Origin: Rhodospirillales bacterium
GTDB lineage: Bacteria > Pseudomonadota > Alphaproteobacteria > Rhodospirillales > UBA2165
DNA length: 20,146 nucleotides
Assembly (NCBI GenBank): GCA_013204125.1
Contig: JABMOP010000083.1
Span: forward strand, 1 to 20,146
Direction of reading: 5' to 3'
Shown here: positions 7,975 through 16,634 of the stretch, in pieces
Layout: every line of letters starts with the position of its first letter
Numbering within the stretch: position 1 is the stretch's first letter
The notes under the pieces: generated by a model
The model's database searches: none
The model's input: only the letters and a program-made list of their open reading frames with translations
What the model was told of the DNA's origin: nothing
Translations under genes and position numbers: made by a program

Positions 7975-8103
7975 TTCCCACCCCACCAACACAGCCCGGC
8001 ACGCACGCAAATTTCTGGGACCACCTCAGTCATGCGCGGCGGCATGCTCGGCGCTTTGCACAAAGGTATTGCTGCTTAAGGGTTGTGGCTCGAACCTTCA
8101 ATA

Positions 8104-8610
8104 TTATGCTTCGACCGCTTCCGAAACGCGGCGCTCTTCACCGGTGAAATTAATCGTATGGCGGCGGCGATCGGGGCCGAAATAGACCTTGCACTCGACA
8201 AACGGCCTGGCTTTGGTAATCAGCGCGCAAATGCGCCCATACAGCATTTTCGGTGACACCGGTTTGGCCAAGAATTCGGTAATCCCCTGATCCCGCGCGG
8301 CCCAAATATGTTGTTTTTCGGTATAGGCTGATGTGACGACAACCGGCATGAACATATTAGGCGAATTTTTACCCCTCCGGATCCAATTGATAAGGGCCAG
8401 GGAATTAAATTCAGGCGACCAATCGGTAATCAAAATATCGGGCGGGCTGTGCATTATAATGTCGTGGGCGTCTTCCAAAATTGCCGTATCGGAAATACGC
8501 CTGATGCCGAATTCGTGCAGAACCATGCGCATCATGGCGCGCACATGGTCAAACCTCTCGATATACAGAATTTCGAGATTTTCGAGGTTATAAGCCGGTA
8601 GACCGTTCAT
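8104..8610 (-). CDS. Single-domain response regulator (REC) with FGPDRRR...ERR tail
   Basis: This 168-residue receiver-domain protein has a phospho-acceptor D63 in DILITDWSPEF, the Thr/Ser switch in VVVTSAY (~93-94) and the conserved Lys in FLAKPVSP (K116). The acidic pair that binds Mg2+ is altered: where CheY has DD, this reads ER (E18, R19) in ILYIERFDHVRAM. The tail YFGPDRRRHTINFTGEERR resembles a C-terminal signature of alphaproteobacterial stand-alone receivers, as I recall them. It has no DNA-binding domain and so probably acts through a protein partner. The start ATG at 8610-8608 has a good AGGA site in GGCAGGAAAATG. It lies divergent from the potassium channel across a 330-bp spacer. 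Confidence 0.9.
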   Translation of the reverse strand: MNGLPAYNLENLEILYIERFDHVRAMMRMVLHEFGIRRISDTAILEDAHDIIMHSPPDILITDWSPEFNSLALINWIRRGKNSPNMFMPVVVTSAYTEKQHIWAARDQGITEFLAKPVSPKMLYGRICALITKARPFVECKVYFGPDRRRHTINFTGEERRVSEAVEA

Positions 8611-8786
8611 TTTCCTGCCCGCTAACGATAATCAGCAACCTAATTTAAGACCCCTGGCCGACCCGATTATCCCAATTCCACCGATCCACCTTGGCTAAAA
8701 ACTCTATTTAAGAATTCTATTAATAATTGCAAGGCTTTATCTTACCCATTTTGCGTTCTAAGCCGACAAAAGAGGATAGGGGGGAT

Positions 8787-8804
8787 TACGGACTGGTATC
8801 CGTA
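8787..8804. promoter_or_regulatory. Inverted repeat TACGGA-N6-TCCGTA
   Basis: The two six-base arms are perfect (8787-8792 and 8799-8804) around CTGGTA. The element lies six bases from a second inverted repeat and about 140 bp before the channel start. It could be an operator for a dimeric regulator. That role is inference. Confidence 0.35.
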
Positions 8805-8810
8805 GATTCC

Positions 8811-8832
8811 CGAATTATTAATGTATAATTCG
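8811..8832. promoter_or_regulatory. Inverted repeat CGAATTAT-N6-ATAATTCG containing TATAAT
   Basis: The eight-base arms are perfect (8811-8818 and 8825-8832) around TAATGT. The right arm includes TATAAT at 8824-8829, so a protein bound here would cover a possible -10 box reading toward the channel gene. No good -35 box is seen at the normal distance, so the promoter part is tentative. Confidence 0.4.
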
Positions 8833-8940
8833 CCAAATTCTTTTGATGCCAATCAAATCCCCTTTCTGCAATATACCTGATGATCGGGACTAAATACATA
8901 ATAATGCCGGGTAATCGACGAACCCAAGGCCAATACCATC

Positions 8941-10110
8941 ATGAGCATTAGGGCGCACACCCACAGAGTTTTAGAATTATCGAGCCCCGGCGACAAGCTG
9001 AGCGATGCCTTCGACTGGTTCATGATCGTGCTTATTATTACCAACGTCATCGCCGTCTTGTTGGATTCAATCCCGCAGATTGCAGAAGCCTACGCCGCGC
9101 CTTTTTGGCTATTCGACATATTTTCGATCATCATTTTTACCATCGAATACGCCCTCCGTTTGTGGTCCTGCGTCGACGGCGCCGAGGCTAAATATCATCA
9201 GCCGGTTTGGGGACGCCTCCGCTATATGCTATCGCCGCTCTCGATTATAGATCTGGCGGCTATCTTGCCCTTTTATCTGGGATCCCTGCTCGGCGTTGAT
9301 TTGCGTGTCTTGCGAATATTCAGGCTTTTCAGGCTTTTGAAGCTGACCCGGTATTCTCCGGCGTTATTGATAATCTGGTCGGTCTTCAAAGAACAGCGCC
9401 GCGCATTGGGCTCTGCCATGATTATCATGATTTGCGCTCTGATTCTGACCGCCACCCTGATGTTCTTTCTGGAACGAGAGGCCCAACCGGAAGCGTTCAA
9501 TTCCATCCCGCATGCCATGTGGTGGGCGCTGGCGACATTGACCACGGTCGGCTACGGCGACGTCGTACCGGTAACTGCGCTCGGCAAGATTTTTGGCGGC
9601 ATGACGATGGTCCTCGGTATCGGCATGTTCGCCCTGCCGACCGGTATTCTGGCGACTGCCTTCGCCAACGAAGTGCGCAAGCAGGAATTCATCGTCACCT
9701 GGCATATGGTGGCCAGGGTGCCTTTGTTTACAGGGCTGGATGCAGCGGAAATCGGCGATGTGGTGCGCGTCTTAAAACCGGTCGTGGTGCCGCCCAGATA
9801 CGCCGTCGTGCGTGTTGACGAAGTTGCGGAGAGCATGTTTTTCATTGTCTCGGGGCAGGTATCGGTTGATGTGCCGGGCCAGCCGATAATGCTTAACCCG
9901 GGAGATTTTTTTGGCGAAATAGGCCTGATGCGGGAATCGGTGCGCATTGCCGATGTGGTCTCGATGACCGAATGCCGACTGTTGGAATTGACCAACGATG
10001 ATTTCCGCAACTTGATCCAGACCCATCCCGAGATCCACGACCAATTGCAGGGCGTCATGCATGAGCGACTTTCGGAACTGGATGATGTAACCACGCGCTC
10101 GGCCGATTGA
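8941..10110 (+). CDS. Six-helix potassium channel with C-terminal cyclic-nucleotide-binding domain
   Basis: This is an inner-membrane potassium channel of the bacterial CNG-like type, resembling MlotiK1 in plan. S1 lies near 24-44, S2 near 54-75 and S3 near 100-113. S4 has regularly spaced arginines (RVLRIFRLFRLLKLTRY, ~122-138). S5 lies near 157-177, the pore holds the canonical filter TTVGYGD (201-207), and S6 is near 213-240. The C-terminal domain has MFFIVSGQVSVDV and a phosphate-binding-cassette-like GDFFGEIGLMRESVRIADV, in which R335 is present but the usual R-S/T-A reads R-I-A. At 389 residues it is near the family length. The ATG lies just before S1. Gating by a cyclic nucleotide is likely from the family but not shown. 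Confidence 0.93.
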   Translation: MSIRAHTHRVLELSSPGDKLSDAFDWFMIVLIITNVIAVLLDSIPQIAEAYAAPFWLFDIFSIIIFTIEYALRLWSCVDGAEAKYHQPVWGRLRYMLSPLSIIDLAAILPFYLGSLLGVDLRVLRIFRLFRLLKLTRYSPALLIIWSVFKEQRRALGSAMIIMICALILTATLMFFLEREAQPEAFNSIPHAMWWALATLTTVGYGDVVPVTALGKIFGGMTMVLGIGMFALPTGILATAFANEVRKQEFIVTWHMVARVPLFTGLDAAEIGDVVRVLKPVVVPPRYAVVRVDEVAESMFFIVSGQVSVDVPGQPIMLNPGDFFGEIGLMRESVRIADVVSMTECRLLELTNDDFRNLIQTHPEIHDQLQGVMHERLSELDDVTTRSAD

Positions 10111-10175
10111 TATCCGCGCCCCCCTTAGTATGACGTTGGGGTATTTTCCATCCGGCCCTGACGTGGCATAGTCTG

Positions 10176-10204
10176 CCCCCAAACAAGAAGAATTTGTGGG
10201 GAGG
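10176..10204 (+). promoter_or_regulatory. Strong Shine-Dalgarno in a possible hairpin before the UbiD gene
   Basis: GGGGAGG (10198-10204) stands six bases before the ATG at 10211 and is the strongest ribosome site in the window. CCCCCAAA (10176-10183) can pair with TTTGTGGGG (10193-10201) with one mismatch, which would hide part of it. This could tune translation of the operon. Confidence 0.4.
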
Positions 10205-10210
10205 ACTTAA

Positions 10211-11848
10211 ATGGGTTCAGGCAGCCGTGGATACCGGGATCTTCAAGAACATCTGGAAGCGCTGGACGCTGCCGGCCTGATCTACAAAATCGGCGACCGG
10301 ATCGATAAGGATTCAGAAATGCACCCGTTGGTGCGCTGGCAATTCCGGGGCGGCATTGCCGAGCCCGACCGCAAGGCGTTTTTGTTTACCGACATCGTGG
10401 ATGGCAAGGGCCGCAGCTTTGATATTCCGGTGGCGGTCGGCGCCTTGGCCGCGAACGAGGCGGTCTACAGCGTCGGCATGGACGTGCCGGTCGATCAAAT
10501 CAGCGCCAAATGGGAACGCGCCATCAACAACCCAATTGCACCCCGCGAAATCGAAGATGCGCCCTGCCATGAGGTCATCATCACCGGAAAGGATTTGCAA
10601 GGCGCGGGAAATGGACTGGACGCCTTGCCGATCCCCGTTTCCACCCCCGGCTTTGATAGTGCCCCGACCCTGACCGCCACCAATGTCATCACCAAAAACC
10701 CGGACACCGGCGTGCAAAACATGGGCACCTACCGCGCCGGGCTGAAAGCGCCGGACCGGCTTGTGGTCCGTATGGCGACCCGCACCGGCGGCGCTGAAGG
10801 CTATTTGCATTGGCAGCAATATAAAGCGATGGGCAAAGAAATGCCGTGCGCCATCGTCCTTGGCTGCCCGCCCTACGTGGCCTTCATGGGACCACAGAAA
10901 TTGCCGTTGGGATTGGACGAAATGGAAGTTGCCGGCGGCTTGGCCGGCGAGCCGATTAATATGGTCCGCTGCAAAACCGTGGATTTGATGGTGCCTGCCG
11001 AAGCCGAGGTGGTGATCGAAGGCATTATTGATCCCCAGATGTTGGAACCGGAAGGCCCGTTCGGCGAATCCCACGGCCATATTGCGCTCGAAGAATTCAA
11101 CATGCCGATGCGCGTCACCGCCATCACTCGGAAAGCCTCGCCGGTGATCCCGTCCTATATCAGCCAGGTAACGCCGTCCGAATCCAGCACCATCAAGCGC
11201 GTCGCCTACGAGCCGTTATTTTTGGCGCACCTCCAGGGTGGGCTGAACATCAAAGGCGTCACCGGTGTATCGCTGCACGAGCCGTTAACTTCGCTATTGC
11301 GCGTCACCATCCTGACCCTGGCGCGCGGCATGCCGAAGACCGAAATTTGGCGCGCCCTTTATGGCGCCGCAGCGTTCAAAAGCGATATGAGCAAGATCGT
11401 CATCGCCGTGAATGACGACATCGCGCCGACCAATGCCGACGCCTTGTTGTGGGCGATCTCGTACCGCAGCAATCCCACAGACGACATAATCATTCTGCCC
11501 CATCGGGGTTTGGGCCACGGGCCAAAACGCGAACACGGCAACGACGAAGACGGCACGCTATTGATCGACGCCACCATGAAAAGCGCGATGCCGCCCTTGG
11601 CGCTTCCGGCTAAAGAACACATGGAACACGCCAAGGAATTGTGGGAACGGCTGCAACTGCCGCCGCTGCACCCGGAAGAGCCATGGCATGGCTATTCTCT
11701 CGGCGATTGGCACGATAGCTGGGCCAAGGATGCGGTGCGCGCCGCCGGCGGGGGCTATCTTGAAAACGGCGCAAACAGTTTAAAGCGCCAGCAACCCGGT
11801 TTGGTCCCGGAAACATCCGTCCGCGATATTGAAGACGGATGGGATTGA
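10211..11848 (+). CDS. UbiD-family prenyl-FMN-dependent (de)carboxylase
   Basis: UbiD-family enzymes use prenylated FMN to remove or add a carboxylate on an aromatic, heteroaromatic or alpha,beta-unsaturated acid. The catalytic Glu-Arg-Glu set is visible: R175 in NMGTYRAGL, and E281 and E286 in EPEGPFGESHGH, with the same five-residue spacing as in Fdc1. Other family segments are FDSAPTLTATNVITKNPDTG (~148-167) and the region from PSYISQVTPSES. At 545 residues it is somewhat longer than UbiD (~497) or Fdc1 (~503). It is the first gene of a five-gene operon, with GGGGAGG six bases before its ATG, and ends one base before the FAD subunit gene. No UbiX-like prenyltransferase is in the window, so the cofactor must be made elsewhere. 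The substrate is unknown. Confidence 0.93.
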   Translation: MGSGSRGYRDLQEHLEALDAAGLIYKIGDRIDKDSEMHPLVRWQFRGGIAEPDRKAFLFTDIVDGKGRSFDIPVAVGALAANEAVYSVGMDVPVDQISAKWERAINNPIAPREIEDAPCHEVIITGKDLQGAGNGLDALPIPVSTPGFDSAPTLTATNVITKNPDTGVQNMGTYRAGLKAPDRLVVRMATRTGGAEGYLHWQQYKAMGKEMPCAIVLGCPPYVAFMGPQKLPLGLDEMEVAGGLAGEPINMVRCKTVDLMVPAEAEVVIEGIIDPQMLEPEGPFGESHGHIALEEFNMPMRVTAITRKASPVIPSYISQVTPSESSTIKRVAYEPLFLAHLQGGLNIKGVTGVSLHEPLTSLLRVTILTLARGMPKTEIWRALYGAAAFKSDMSKIVIAVNDDIAPTNADALLWAISYRSNPTDDIIILPHRGLGHGPKREHGNDEDGTLLIDATMKSAMPPLALPAKEHMEHAKELWERLQLPPLHPEEPWHGYSLGDWHDSWAKDAVRAAGGGYLENGANSLKRQQPGLVPETSVRDIEDGWD

Positions 11849-11849
11849 A

Positions 11850-12719
11850 ATGAAAGCGGCCGCCTTCGACTACCTCGTAGCGTTGGATGCCGATGACGCA
11901 GTCCGCCTGCTCGGTGAACACGGCGACGATGCGCTTCTTCTTGCCGGCGGCCAATCGCTGGTGCCGATGATGGCAATGCGCCTGGCCCGCCCGTCGGTGC
12001 TTATCGATATCAACGGATGTGCAGATTTAACCGGCATAGGCGCCGCCGCCGAAGGCTTACGCATCAGAGCAGGGAGCCGCCAGAAAGACGTCTTGAAATC
12101 CGCCGAAGTGGGCCAAGCCGTACCGCTTCTGGCCAAGGCGCTGCCCTTCGTCGGCCATATCCAGACGCGCAACCGGGGGACCGTCGGCGGCAGCCTTGCC
12201 CACGGCGATCCATCGGCTGAAATGCCGTTGGTAGCGGTCACGCTGAACGCCGAAATCACATTACGTTCCGCCGCCGGCCAGCGCAAAATCGCCGCATCTG
12301 AATTCTACACCGGCCCGATGTCATCGATACGCGAAGCAAATGAATGCCTGACCGAAGTGGTGTTCCCTATCTGGTCCGGGCCTATGGGGTGCGGTTTCCA
12401 CGAAGTCAGCGAACGCCACGGTGATTTCGCCATCGTTTCCGTTGCCGCCCAGATGCAACTGAACGGCGACGGTATTTGCACCCAGGCCGCGATCGGTATC
12501 GGCGGCGCCCATTCGCACCCGATCAAAGCCGCAAATGCCGAAGCCGCCTTGATCGGCAAACCGATAAGCGAAGATGTTATTGCCGAAGCAGCTTCGCTTT
12601 CAGCAGACGGCATCGAAGCCATGGACGATGTGCATGCAAGCGCCGCTTACCGCCTTCGCGTTGTCCGCGTATTGGCGGCGCGCGCCATTTCCGATGCGGC
12701 GGCGGAGGCCGGCAAATGA
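11850..12719 (+). CDS. Molybdenum hydroxylase FAD-binding subunit (CoxM/XdhB type)
   Basis: This is the medium subunit of a three-part xanthine-dehydrogenase-family hydroxylase. It holds FAD and passes electrons from the iron-sulfur subunit to the acceptor. The two FAD signatures are present: LLAGGQSLVPMMAMR (~30-44) and RNRGTVGGSLAHGDPSAE (~107-124). At 289 residues it is the normal length. ATG 11850 was chosen because it starts at the family N-terminus (MKAAAFDYL) and lies one base after the UbiD stop. An in-frame TTG at 11829 would overlap UbiD. It shares ATGA with the next gene, so the subunits are probably translated together. Confidence 0.93.
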   Translation: MKAAAFDYLVALDADDAVRLLGEHGDDALLLAGGQSLVPMMAMRLARPSVLIDINGCADLTGIGAAAEGLRIRAGSRQKDVLKSAEVGQAVPLLAKALPFVGHIQTRNRGTVGGSLAHGDPSAEMPLVAVTLNAEITLRSAAGQRKIAASEFYTGPMSSIREANECLTEVVFPIWSGPMGCGFHEVSERHGDFAIVSVAAQMQLNGDGICTQAAIGIGGAHSHPIKAANAEAALIGKPISEDVIAEAASLSADGIEAMDDVHASAAYRLRVVRVLAARAISDAAAEAGK

Positions 12720-13201
12720 GTGCCCGCAAAATATCCATGAGCGTTAATGGCCGCGCCTATTCCGCAGATGCCGAACCGCGCGTCACTTTAATGGATTTCA
12801 TCCGCGATTATTTGGGGCTGACCGGCACCCATATGGGGTGCGAACATGGTGTTTGCGGCGCCTGTTCGGTGATTATCGACGGCGAAGCGATGCGCGCCTG
12901 TTTGATGTTCGCGGTTCAAGCCGAGGGCCGATCGATCACCACGGTCGAAGGCCTATCGAACGATGACGGCACCCCCGGCACCTTGCAGGAAGCCTTCCGC
13001 GACGCCCACGGATTGCAATGCGGCTATTGCACGCCGGGCATGTTGATCGCCGCCGAAGCCTTGCTGGCGGAAAACCCGAACCCCAGCACCGATGAAATTC
13101 GGGGTGCCATCGGCGGTAATTTCTGCCGCTGTACCGGCTATGTACAGATCGTCGAAGCCATCGCCCTGGCGGCACAAAATCTAAGAGGGGCAGGAAAATG
13201 A
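12716..13201 (+). CDS. Molybdenum hydroxylase 2Fe-2S subunit (CoxS/XdhC type)
   Basis: This is the small electron-transfer subunit of the same hydroxylase. The N-terminal plant-type ferredoxin centre uses C42, C47, C50 and C62 (CEHGVCGACSV, then RACL). The second [2Fe-2S] centre, next to the molybdenum cofactor, uses C102, C105, C137 and C139 (QCGYCTPGM and NFCRCTGY). All eight cysteines are present. The 161-residue length is typical. Both ends overlap its neighbours by ATGA, fitting strict co-translation with the FAD and Mo subunits. Confidence 0.95.
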   Translation: MSARKISMSVNGRAYSADAEPRVTLMDFIRDYLGLTGTHMGCEHGVCGACSVIIDGEAMRACLMFAVQAEGRSITTVEGLSNDDGTPGTLQEAFRDAHGLQCGYCTPGMLIAAEALLAENPNPSTDEIRGAIGGNFCRCTGYVQIVEAIALAAQNLRGAGK

Positions 13202-15591
13202 GCGAAGCCGCCCCCAACACCCATTATATTTCGCAAAAGCGGCGCACCAAGGAAGACAAGCGCTTCGTTTCCGGCAAAGGCACTTACGCCCAAGACGTGG
13301 TGCGCCCGGGGACCCTGCACCTTGCCGTATTGCCGAGCCCCTACCCCCGCGCCCATATCAAAAGCATCGATGTCAGCGCCGCCCTGGCGCTGCCCGGCGT
13401 CCACGCGGTTTTAGAGGGCGCGGAATTGGCGGGCGCCACCAACCCACTTTATGGCGGGCTGAAAACGCCCGGCGTCAAATGGCGGCCCCTGGCGCACGAG
13501 TTGACCCGCTATGCCGGTGAATGGGTGGCCGCCATCGCCGCCGACAGCCGCGCCATCGCCGAAGACGCGATGGAATTGATCGAAGTGGACTATGATCCCA
13601 CCGACGCCGTGATCGACCCGGAAGAAGCCTACCAAGATACGTCGCCAAACGTGCATCCGGAACATGGCTCGAACGTCCTTTATGACGGCGCCTTTACCTG
13701 GGGGCCGGTCGAAGACGATTTCGCCGCCGCCGATCGGACCCTTACCTTTCGCGCCCGCTGGCATAGATCTTCTACGGTGCCGATTGAAACCTTCGGCATG
13801 ACCGCCGAATGGGATGAAGGGCGGGAAATTTTAAATATTTGGGCGTCGATCCAGATGCCCAATTACGCCGATCAGATCGCCGGCGCGCTCAAGCTTCCGA
13901 TCAATGCCGTCCGCGTCCATCAAGACGTCGATGTAGGCGGCTCCTACGGCGTCAAACGCGGCATCAAGCATACTGTGTTGGCCGGCTACCTCGCCCGCAA
14001 ACTGGGCCGGCCGATCCGCTTGATCGAAGACCGCTTAGATAATATGGGCGGCGGCGATGCCCACGGCCCGGACCGCATTTTCGATACCAGTGTCGCCTTC
14101 AACGCCGACGGCGAAATCACGTCGCTTAAAATTCGTGCCCTTGATGACGCCGGCGCCTACCCTGGGCGCGGGCCGTTTCAATTGGGCAAGCCGATTGCCG
14201 CCATCGTCGGCCCCTACCGCATCAACAGCGTCCATTACGAACTTGTTTCGGTGACCACCAACAAAACCGGCCAGGTGCCGGTGCGCGGTTTCGGCCAGGC
14301 GCCGACCAATTACATGATCGAACGCGCCGTCGATAAGGTGGCAAAAGCCCTTAATATGGACCGCCTCGAAATCCGCCGTAAAAACTTCATTCAGCCCGAT
14401 GAATTCCCGTACGAAATTCCGAGCGGCACCAAATATGACAGCGGCAATTATCCGGCGGTTTTGGATAAAGTCTTGGTTCTTTCCGATTACGAGGCGTTGG
14501 TGAAACGCCGCGATGTTCTACGGCGCGAAGGCAAGCTGGCCGGGATCGGCGTCGCCACCTGTTTGGAGCCCGGCGGCGGCAATAACATGTTCGAATATTT
14601 GATGAACCCGTCGGCCGAAGTCACGACCTTCATGGAAGGCGCCGAAGCCCGCATCGATGCCGATGGCTGCATCACCGGGGTGATGGGGACAACGACGTCC
14701 GGCCAAGGCCACGAAACTCTGGTCGCCACAATTTTAGGCGAAGAGTTGGAACGCGACCCCGACGATATCCGCGTCGTTCATGCCGACACCCTATCTGCGT
14801 TGCCGACCCGAAGCCCGGTCGCCAGCCGCATGGCAATCATGCTCGGCGGCGCAATAGACGGCGCGGCAAAAAAACTTAAAGGCCAAATGATGGCCATCGC
14901 CGCCCATAATTTAGAAAGAACGGTGGATCAATTGGAATATTCCGGCGGCGATGTGTTCGACCGCGCCGATCCCGCCCGCAAACTGAGCTTCAAGGAAATT
15001 TGCTTCATCGCCCACAAGCAATTCCATAAGCTCCCCGAAGGCGCGGCGCCGGGGCTTCAAGCCCAGCATGTGTGGCAAGTGCCGCTTGGTGGCCAATTGC
15101 CGGACGAAAACGGCAAGGTGCAGCTCTATCCCTGTTTCTCATTCCAGGCGCATATTCCGTTGGTCGAGATTGATCCCGGCACCGGCAAAGTCACGATCCT
15201 TGATTATTTCATCGCCCATGATTGCGGGACGGTCATCAACCCCGATATCGTGCGCGGCATGATTATGGGCGGCATCGCCCACGGCATCGGCGCGGCGCTT
15301 TATGAGAAATTTACCTACAGCCCCGATGGCCAGTTTTTAAGCGCAACCTTCATGGATTATTTGATGCCGTCTGCCTTCGAAGTGCCGATGGTCCAAGATA
15401 CCGAACATTGCACGCCTTCGCCTTTGACGTCGCACGGCCAGAAAGGGTCCGGCGAAGGCGGCTATCTCGGCGCGCCGGCGGCCATTGCCAGCGCCGTCAA
15501 TGACGCGCTTGCACCGAGGGCCATTGAAATCGACCAAGTGCCTATGCGCATGTCCTTAATTGAAGAATATCTGAACGGAACCGACACATGA
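13198..15591 (+). CDS. Molybdenum hydroxylase catalytic subunit (xanthine dehydrogenase family, CoxL/XdhA type)
   Basis: This is the large subunit carrying molybdopterin-cytosine-dinucleotide. Enzymes of the family hydroxylate (hetero)aromatic rings or oxidise aldehydes with water as oxygen donor. Seen: RRTKEDKRFVSGKGTYAQD at the start, PVRGFGQAP in the active-site loop, TTSGQGHET for cofactor binding (~500), and the catalytic glutamate in KGSGEGGYLGAP (E753). The CO-dehydrogenase loop AYRCSFR is absent, so it is not a true CoxL despite the gene order. At 797 residues it has normal length. An internal A7 run (14868-14874) is read without a slip. The likely substrate is a ring acid shared with the flanking decarboxylases. 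Confidence 0.94.
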   Translation: MSEAAPNTHYISQKRRTKEDKRFVSGKGTYAQDVVRPGTLHLAVLPSPYPRAHIKSIDVSAALALPGVHAVLEGAELAGATNPLYGGLKTPGVKWRPLAHELTRYAGEWVAAIAADSRAIAEDAMELIEVDYDPTDAVIDPEEAYQDTSPNVHPEHGSNVLYDGAFTWGPVEDDFAAADRTLTFRARWHRSSTVPIETFGMTAEWDEGREILNIWASIQMPNYADQIAGALKLPINAVRVHQDVDVGGSYGVKRGIKHTVLAGYLARKLGRPIRLIEDRLDNMGGGDAHGPDRIFDTSVAFNADGEITSLKIRALDDAGAYPGRGPFQLGKPIAAIVGPYRINSVHYELVSVTTNKTGQVPVRGFGQAPTNYMIERAVDKVAKALNMDRLEIRRKNFIQPDEFPYEIPSGTKYDSGNYPAVLDKVLVLSDYEALVKRRDVLRREGKLAGIGVATCLEPGGGNNMFEYLMNPSAEVTTFMEGAEARIDADGCITGVMGTTTSGQGHETLVATILGEELERDPDDIRVVHADTLSALPTRSPVASRMAIMLGGAIDGAAKKLKGQMMAIAAHNLERTVDQLEYSGGDVFDRADPARKLSFKEICFIAHKQFHKLPEGAAPGLQAQHVWQVPLGGQLPDENGKVQLYPCFSFQAHIPLVEIDPGTGKVTILDYFIAHDCGTVINPDIVRGMIMGGIAHGIGAALYEKFTYSPDGQFLSATFMDYLMPSAFEVPMVQDTEHCTPSPLTSHGQKGSGEGGYLGAPAAIASAVNDALAPRAIEIDQVPMRMSLIEEYLNGTDT

Positions 15592-16571
15592 TTATTGATA
15601 CCCACGCCCATTTCACCCCGCAATCCATGCTCGATGCCTTGCTCAAACAGGCGGACCGCTTTCCTTCCGTCGATCTGATGCACGAAGACGGCAGCTATAA
15701 AATGGCCTTCGCCGGTGGCGATGTAACGCGGCCCATTTCGGCCAAATTGCGCGATACCGATGAACGCTTGGGCTGGATGGACACCTGTTCCATCGACGCG
15801 CAGGTGGTCGGCGGCTGGCTGGATAGTTTCGGCTACGAATTGCCGGCGCAAGAAGGCGCTGCGTGGTCGCGTTTTATGAACGAATATCTGATGAGCGGCA
15901 CGCAGCCTGAAAAACGCTTAACGCCCTTGGCAAGCGTGCCGTTGCAATCGGGCAAGCTGGCGACCGAAATATTGGAAGAAGCCATGAACGCCGGCTTCGT
16001 CGGCGCCATGATCGGCACCCAGCCACACGGCAAATCGGGCAATTTAGACGACCCCGATCTGGACCCGTTTTGGGAAGCCGCATCCAGCCTCGGCGCGGTT
16101 CTCTATCTCCATCCGATGTTCGGTTGCGGCGATCCAAGATTGTTGGATTTCGCCATGATGAACGCGGTCGGGCGCGGCGTCGATACGTCCATCGCTATTT
16201 CCCGGCTTCTGTTCACCGGCCATTTCATCAAATATCCTGGCATGAAATTTATCCTCTCGCACGGCGGCGGCGGCATCCCCTATTTGATGGGCCGCTTAAA
16301 CCGCAACCGGGATATCCACCCCGGCGATTTCGCCGACCCGGCCGAAGGTTTCAAGGCCTTGTTTTTCGATAGCGTGTTGTTCGACGAAGAAGCGCTCAAA
16401 TTTTTGGCTACCTTGGCCGGCACCGACAAAATCATGATGGGGTCCGACTACCCCTTCCCGATCGGCGATCCGGAACCCGCCGGCATCGTCCACCGCTGCG
16501 GCTTCGACGCCGCCGCAACCAACGCCATCCTAGGCGACACCGCGCAAGCGATGTTCAAGATCGAAGGTTAG
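15588..16571 (+). CDS. ACMSD-type amidohydrolase / decarboxylase
   Basis: The amidohydrolase-superfamily metal ligands fit aminocarboxymuconate-semialdehyde decarboxylase: H6 and H8 in DTHAHF, H175 in LYLHP, H225 in LSHGGGG and D287 in GSDYPFPIGD. Relatives remove CO2 from gamma-resorcylate, 5-carboxyvanillate or aminocarboxymuconate semialdehyde by metal-dependent, oxygen-independent chemistry, and some relatives hydrolyse C-C or ester bonds. At 327 residues it is the usual length. It is the last gene of the operon and overlaps the Mo subunit by ATGA. A second decarboxylase or a ring-fission-product hydrolase is the most likely role. The exact substrate is not readable. Confidence 0.92.
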   Translation: MIIDTHAHFTPQSMLDALLKQADRFPSVDLMHEDGSYKMAFAGGDVTRPISAKLRDTDERLGWMDTCSIDAQVVGGWLDSFGYELPAQEGAAWSRFMNEYLMSGTQPEKRLTPLASVPLQSGKLATEILEEAMNAGFVGAMIGTQPHGKSGNLDDPDLDPFWEAASSLGAVLYLHPMFGCGDPRLLDFAMMNAVGRGVDTSIAISRLLFTGHFIKYPGMKFILSHGGGGIPYLMGRLNRNRDIHPGDFADPAEGFKALFFDSVLFDEEALKFLATLAGTDKIMMGSDYPFPIGDPEPAGIVHRCGFDAAATNAILGDTAQAMFKIEG

Positions 16572-16593
16572 GCCGCCTCCACCAACATCGTCA

Positions 16594-16614
16594 TGCCCCG
16601 GTTTGTCCGGGGCA
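16594..16614. repeat. Perfect palindrome TGCCCCGG-N5-CCGGGGCA
   Basis: Arms 16594-16601 and 16607-16614 are perfect around TTTGT, just after the stop of the operon. This form (CGTCATGCCCCGG...CCGGGGCA) resembles palindromes scattered between genes in many alphaproteobacterial genomes. It probably also acts as a transcription barrier between the convergent operon and the BenE gene. It lacks a U-tract. Confidence 0.6.
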
Positions 16615-16634
16615 ACTAGGTAAGACCCGGTGCG

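Larger units (their letters stand above)
8611..8940. other. AT-rich divergent intergenic region
   Basis: This 330-bp spacer separates the minus-strand receiver gene and the plus-strand channel gene and contains no convincing ORF. It is clearly more AT-rich than its neighbours (for example around 8700-8745 and 8811-8845). It holds two adjacent inverted repeats and a perfect TATAAT at 8824-8829 inside the second of them. Promoters for both divergent genes are presumably here. Confidence 0.6.

Noticed and set aside
8088..8097. T-loop-like GGTTCGAGCC on the minus strand, possible tRNA
   Set aside because: No matching acceptor stem, anticodon arm or D arm can be drawn around it.
10313..11080. Long minus-strand ORF (255 residues) inside the UbiD gene
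   Set aside because: It is antisense to a gene with clear family motifs, is rich in His, Gly and Arg as expected for a shadow frame, and shows no recognisable domain.
13198..15591. Aerobic CO dehydrogenase (CoxL)
   Set aside because: The order M-S-L fits, but the active-site loop reads PVRGFGQAP rather than the AYRCSFR loop with its copper-binding cysteine.
10211..16571. Furan-dicarboxylate / furoate (Hmf) degradation operon
   Set aside because: The UbiD plus molybdenum enzyme pairing is similar, but no furoyl-CoA synthetase, hydrolase or thioesterase is present and an ACMSD-type enzyme is added.
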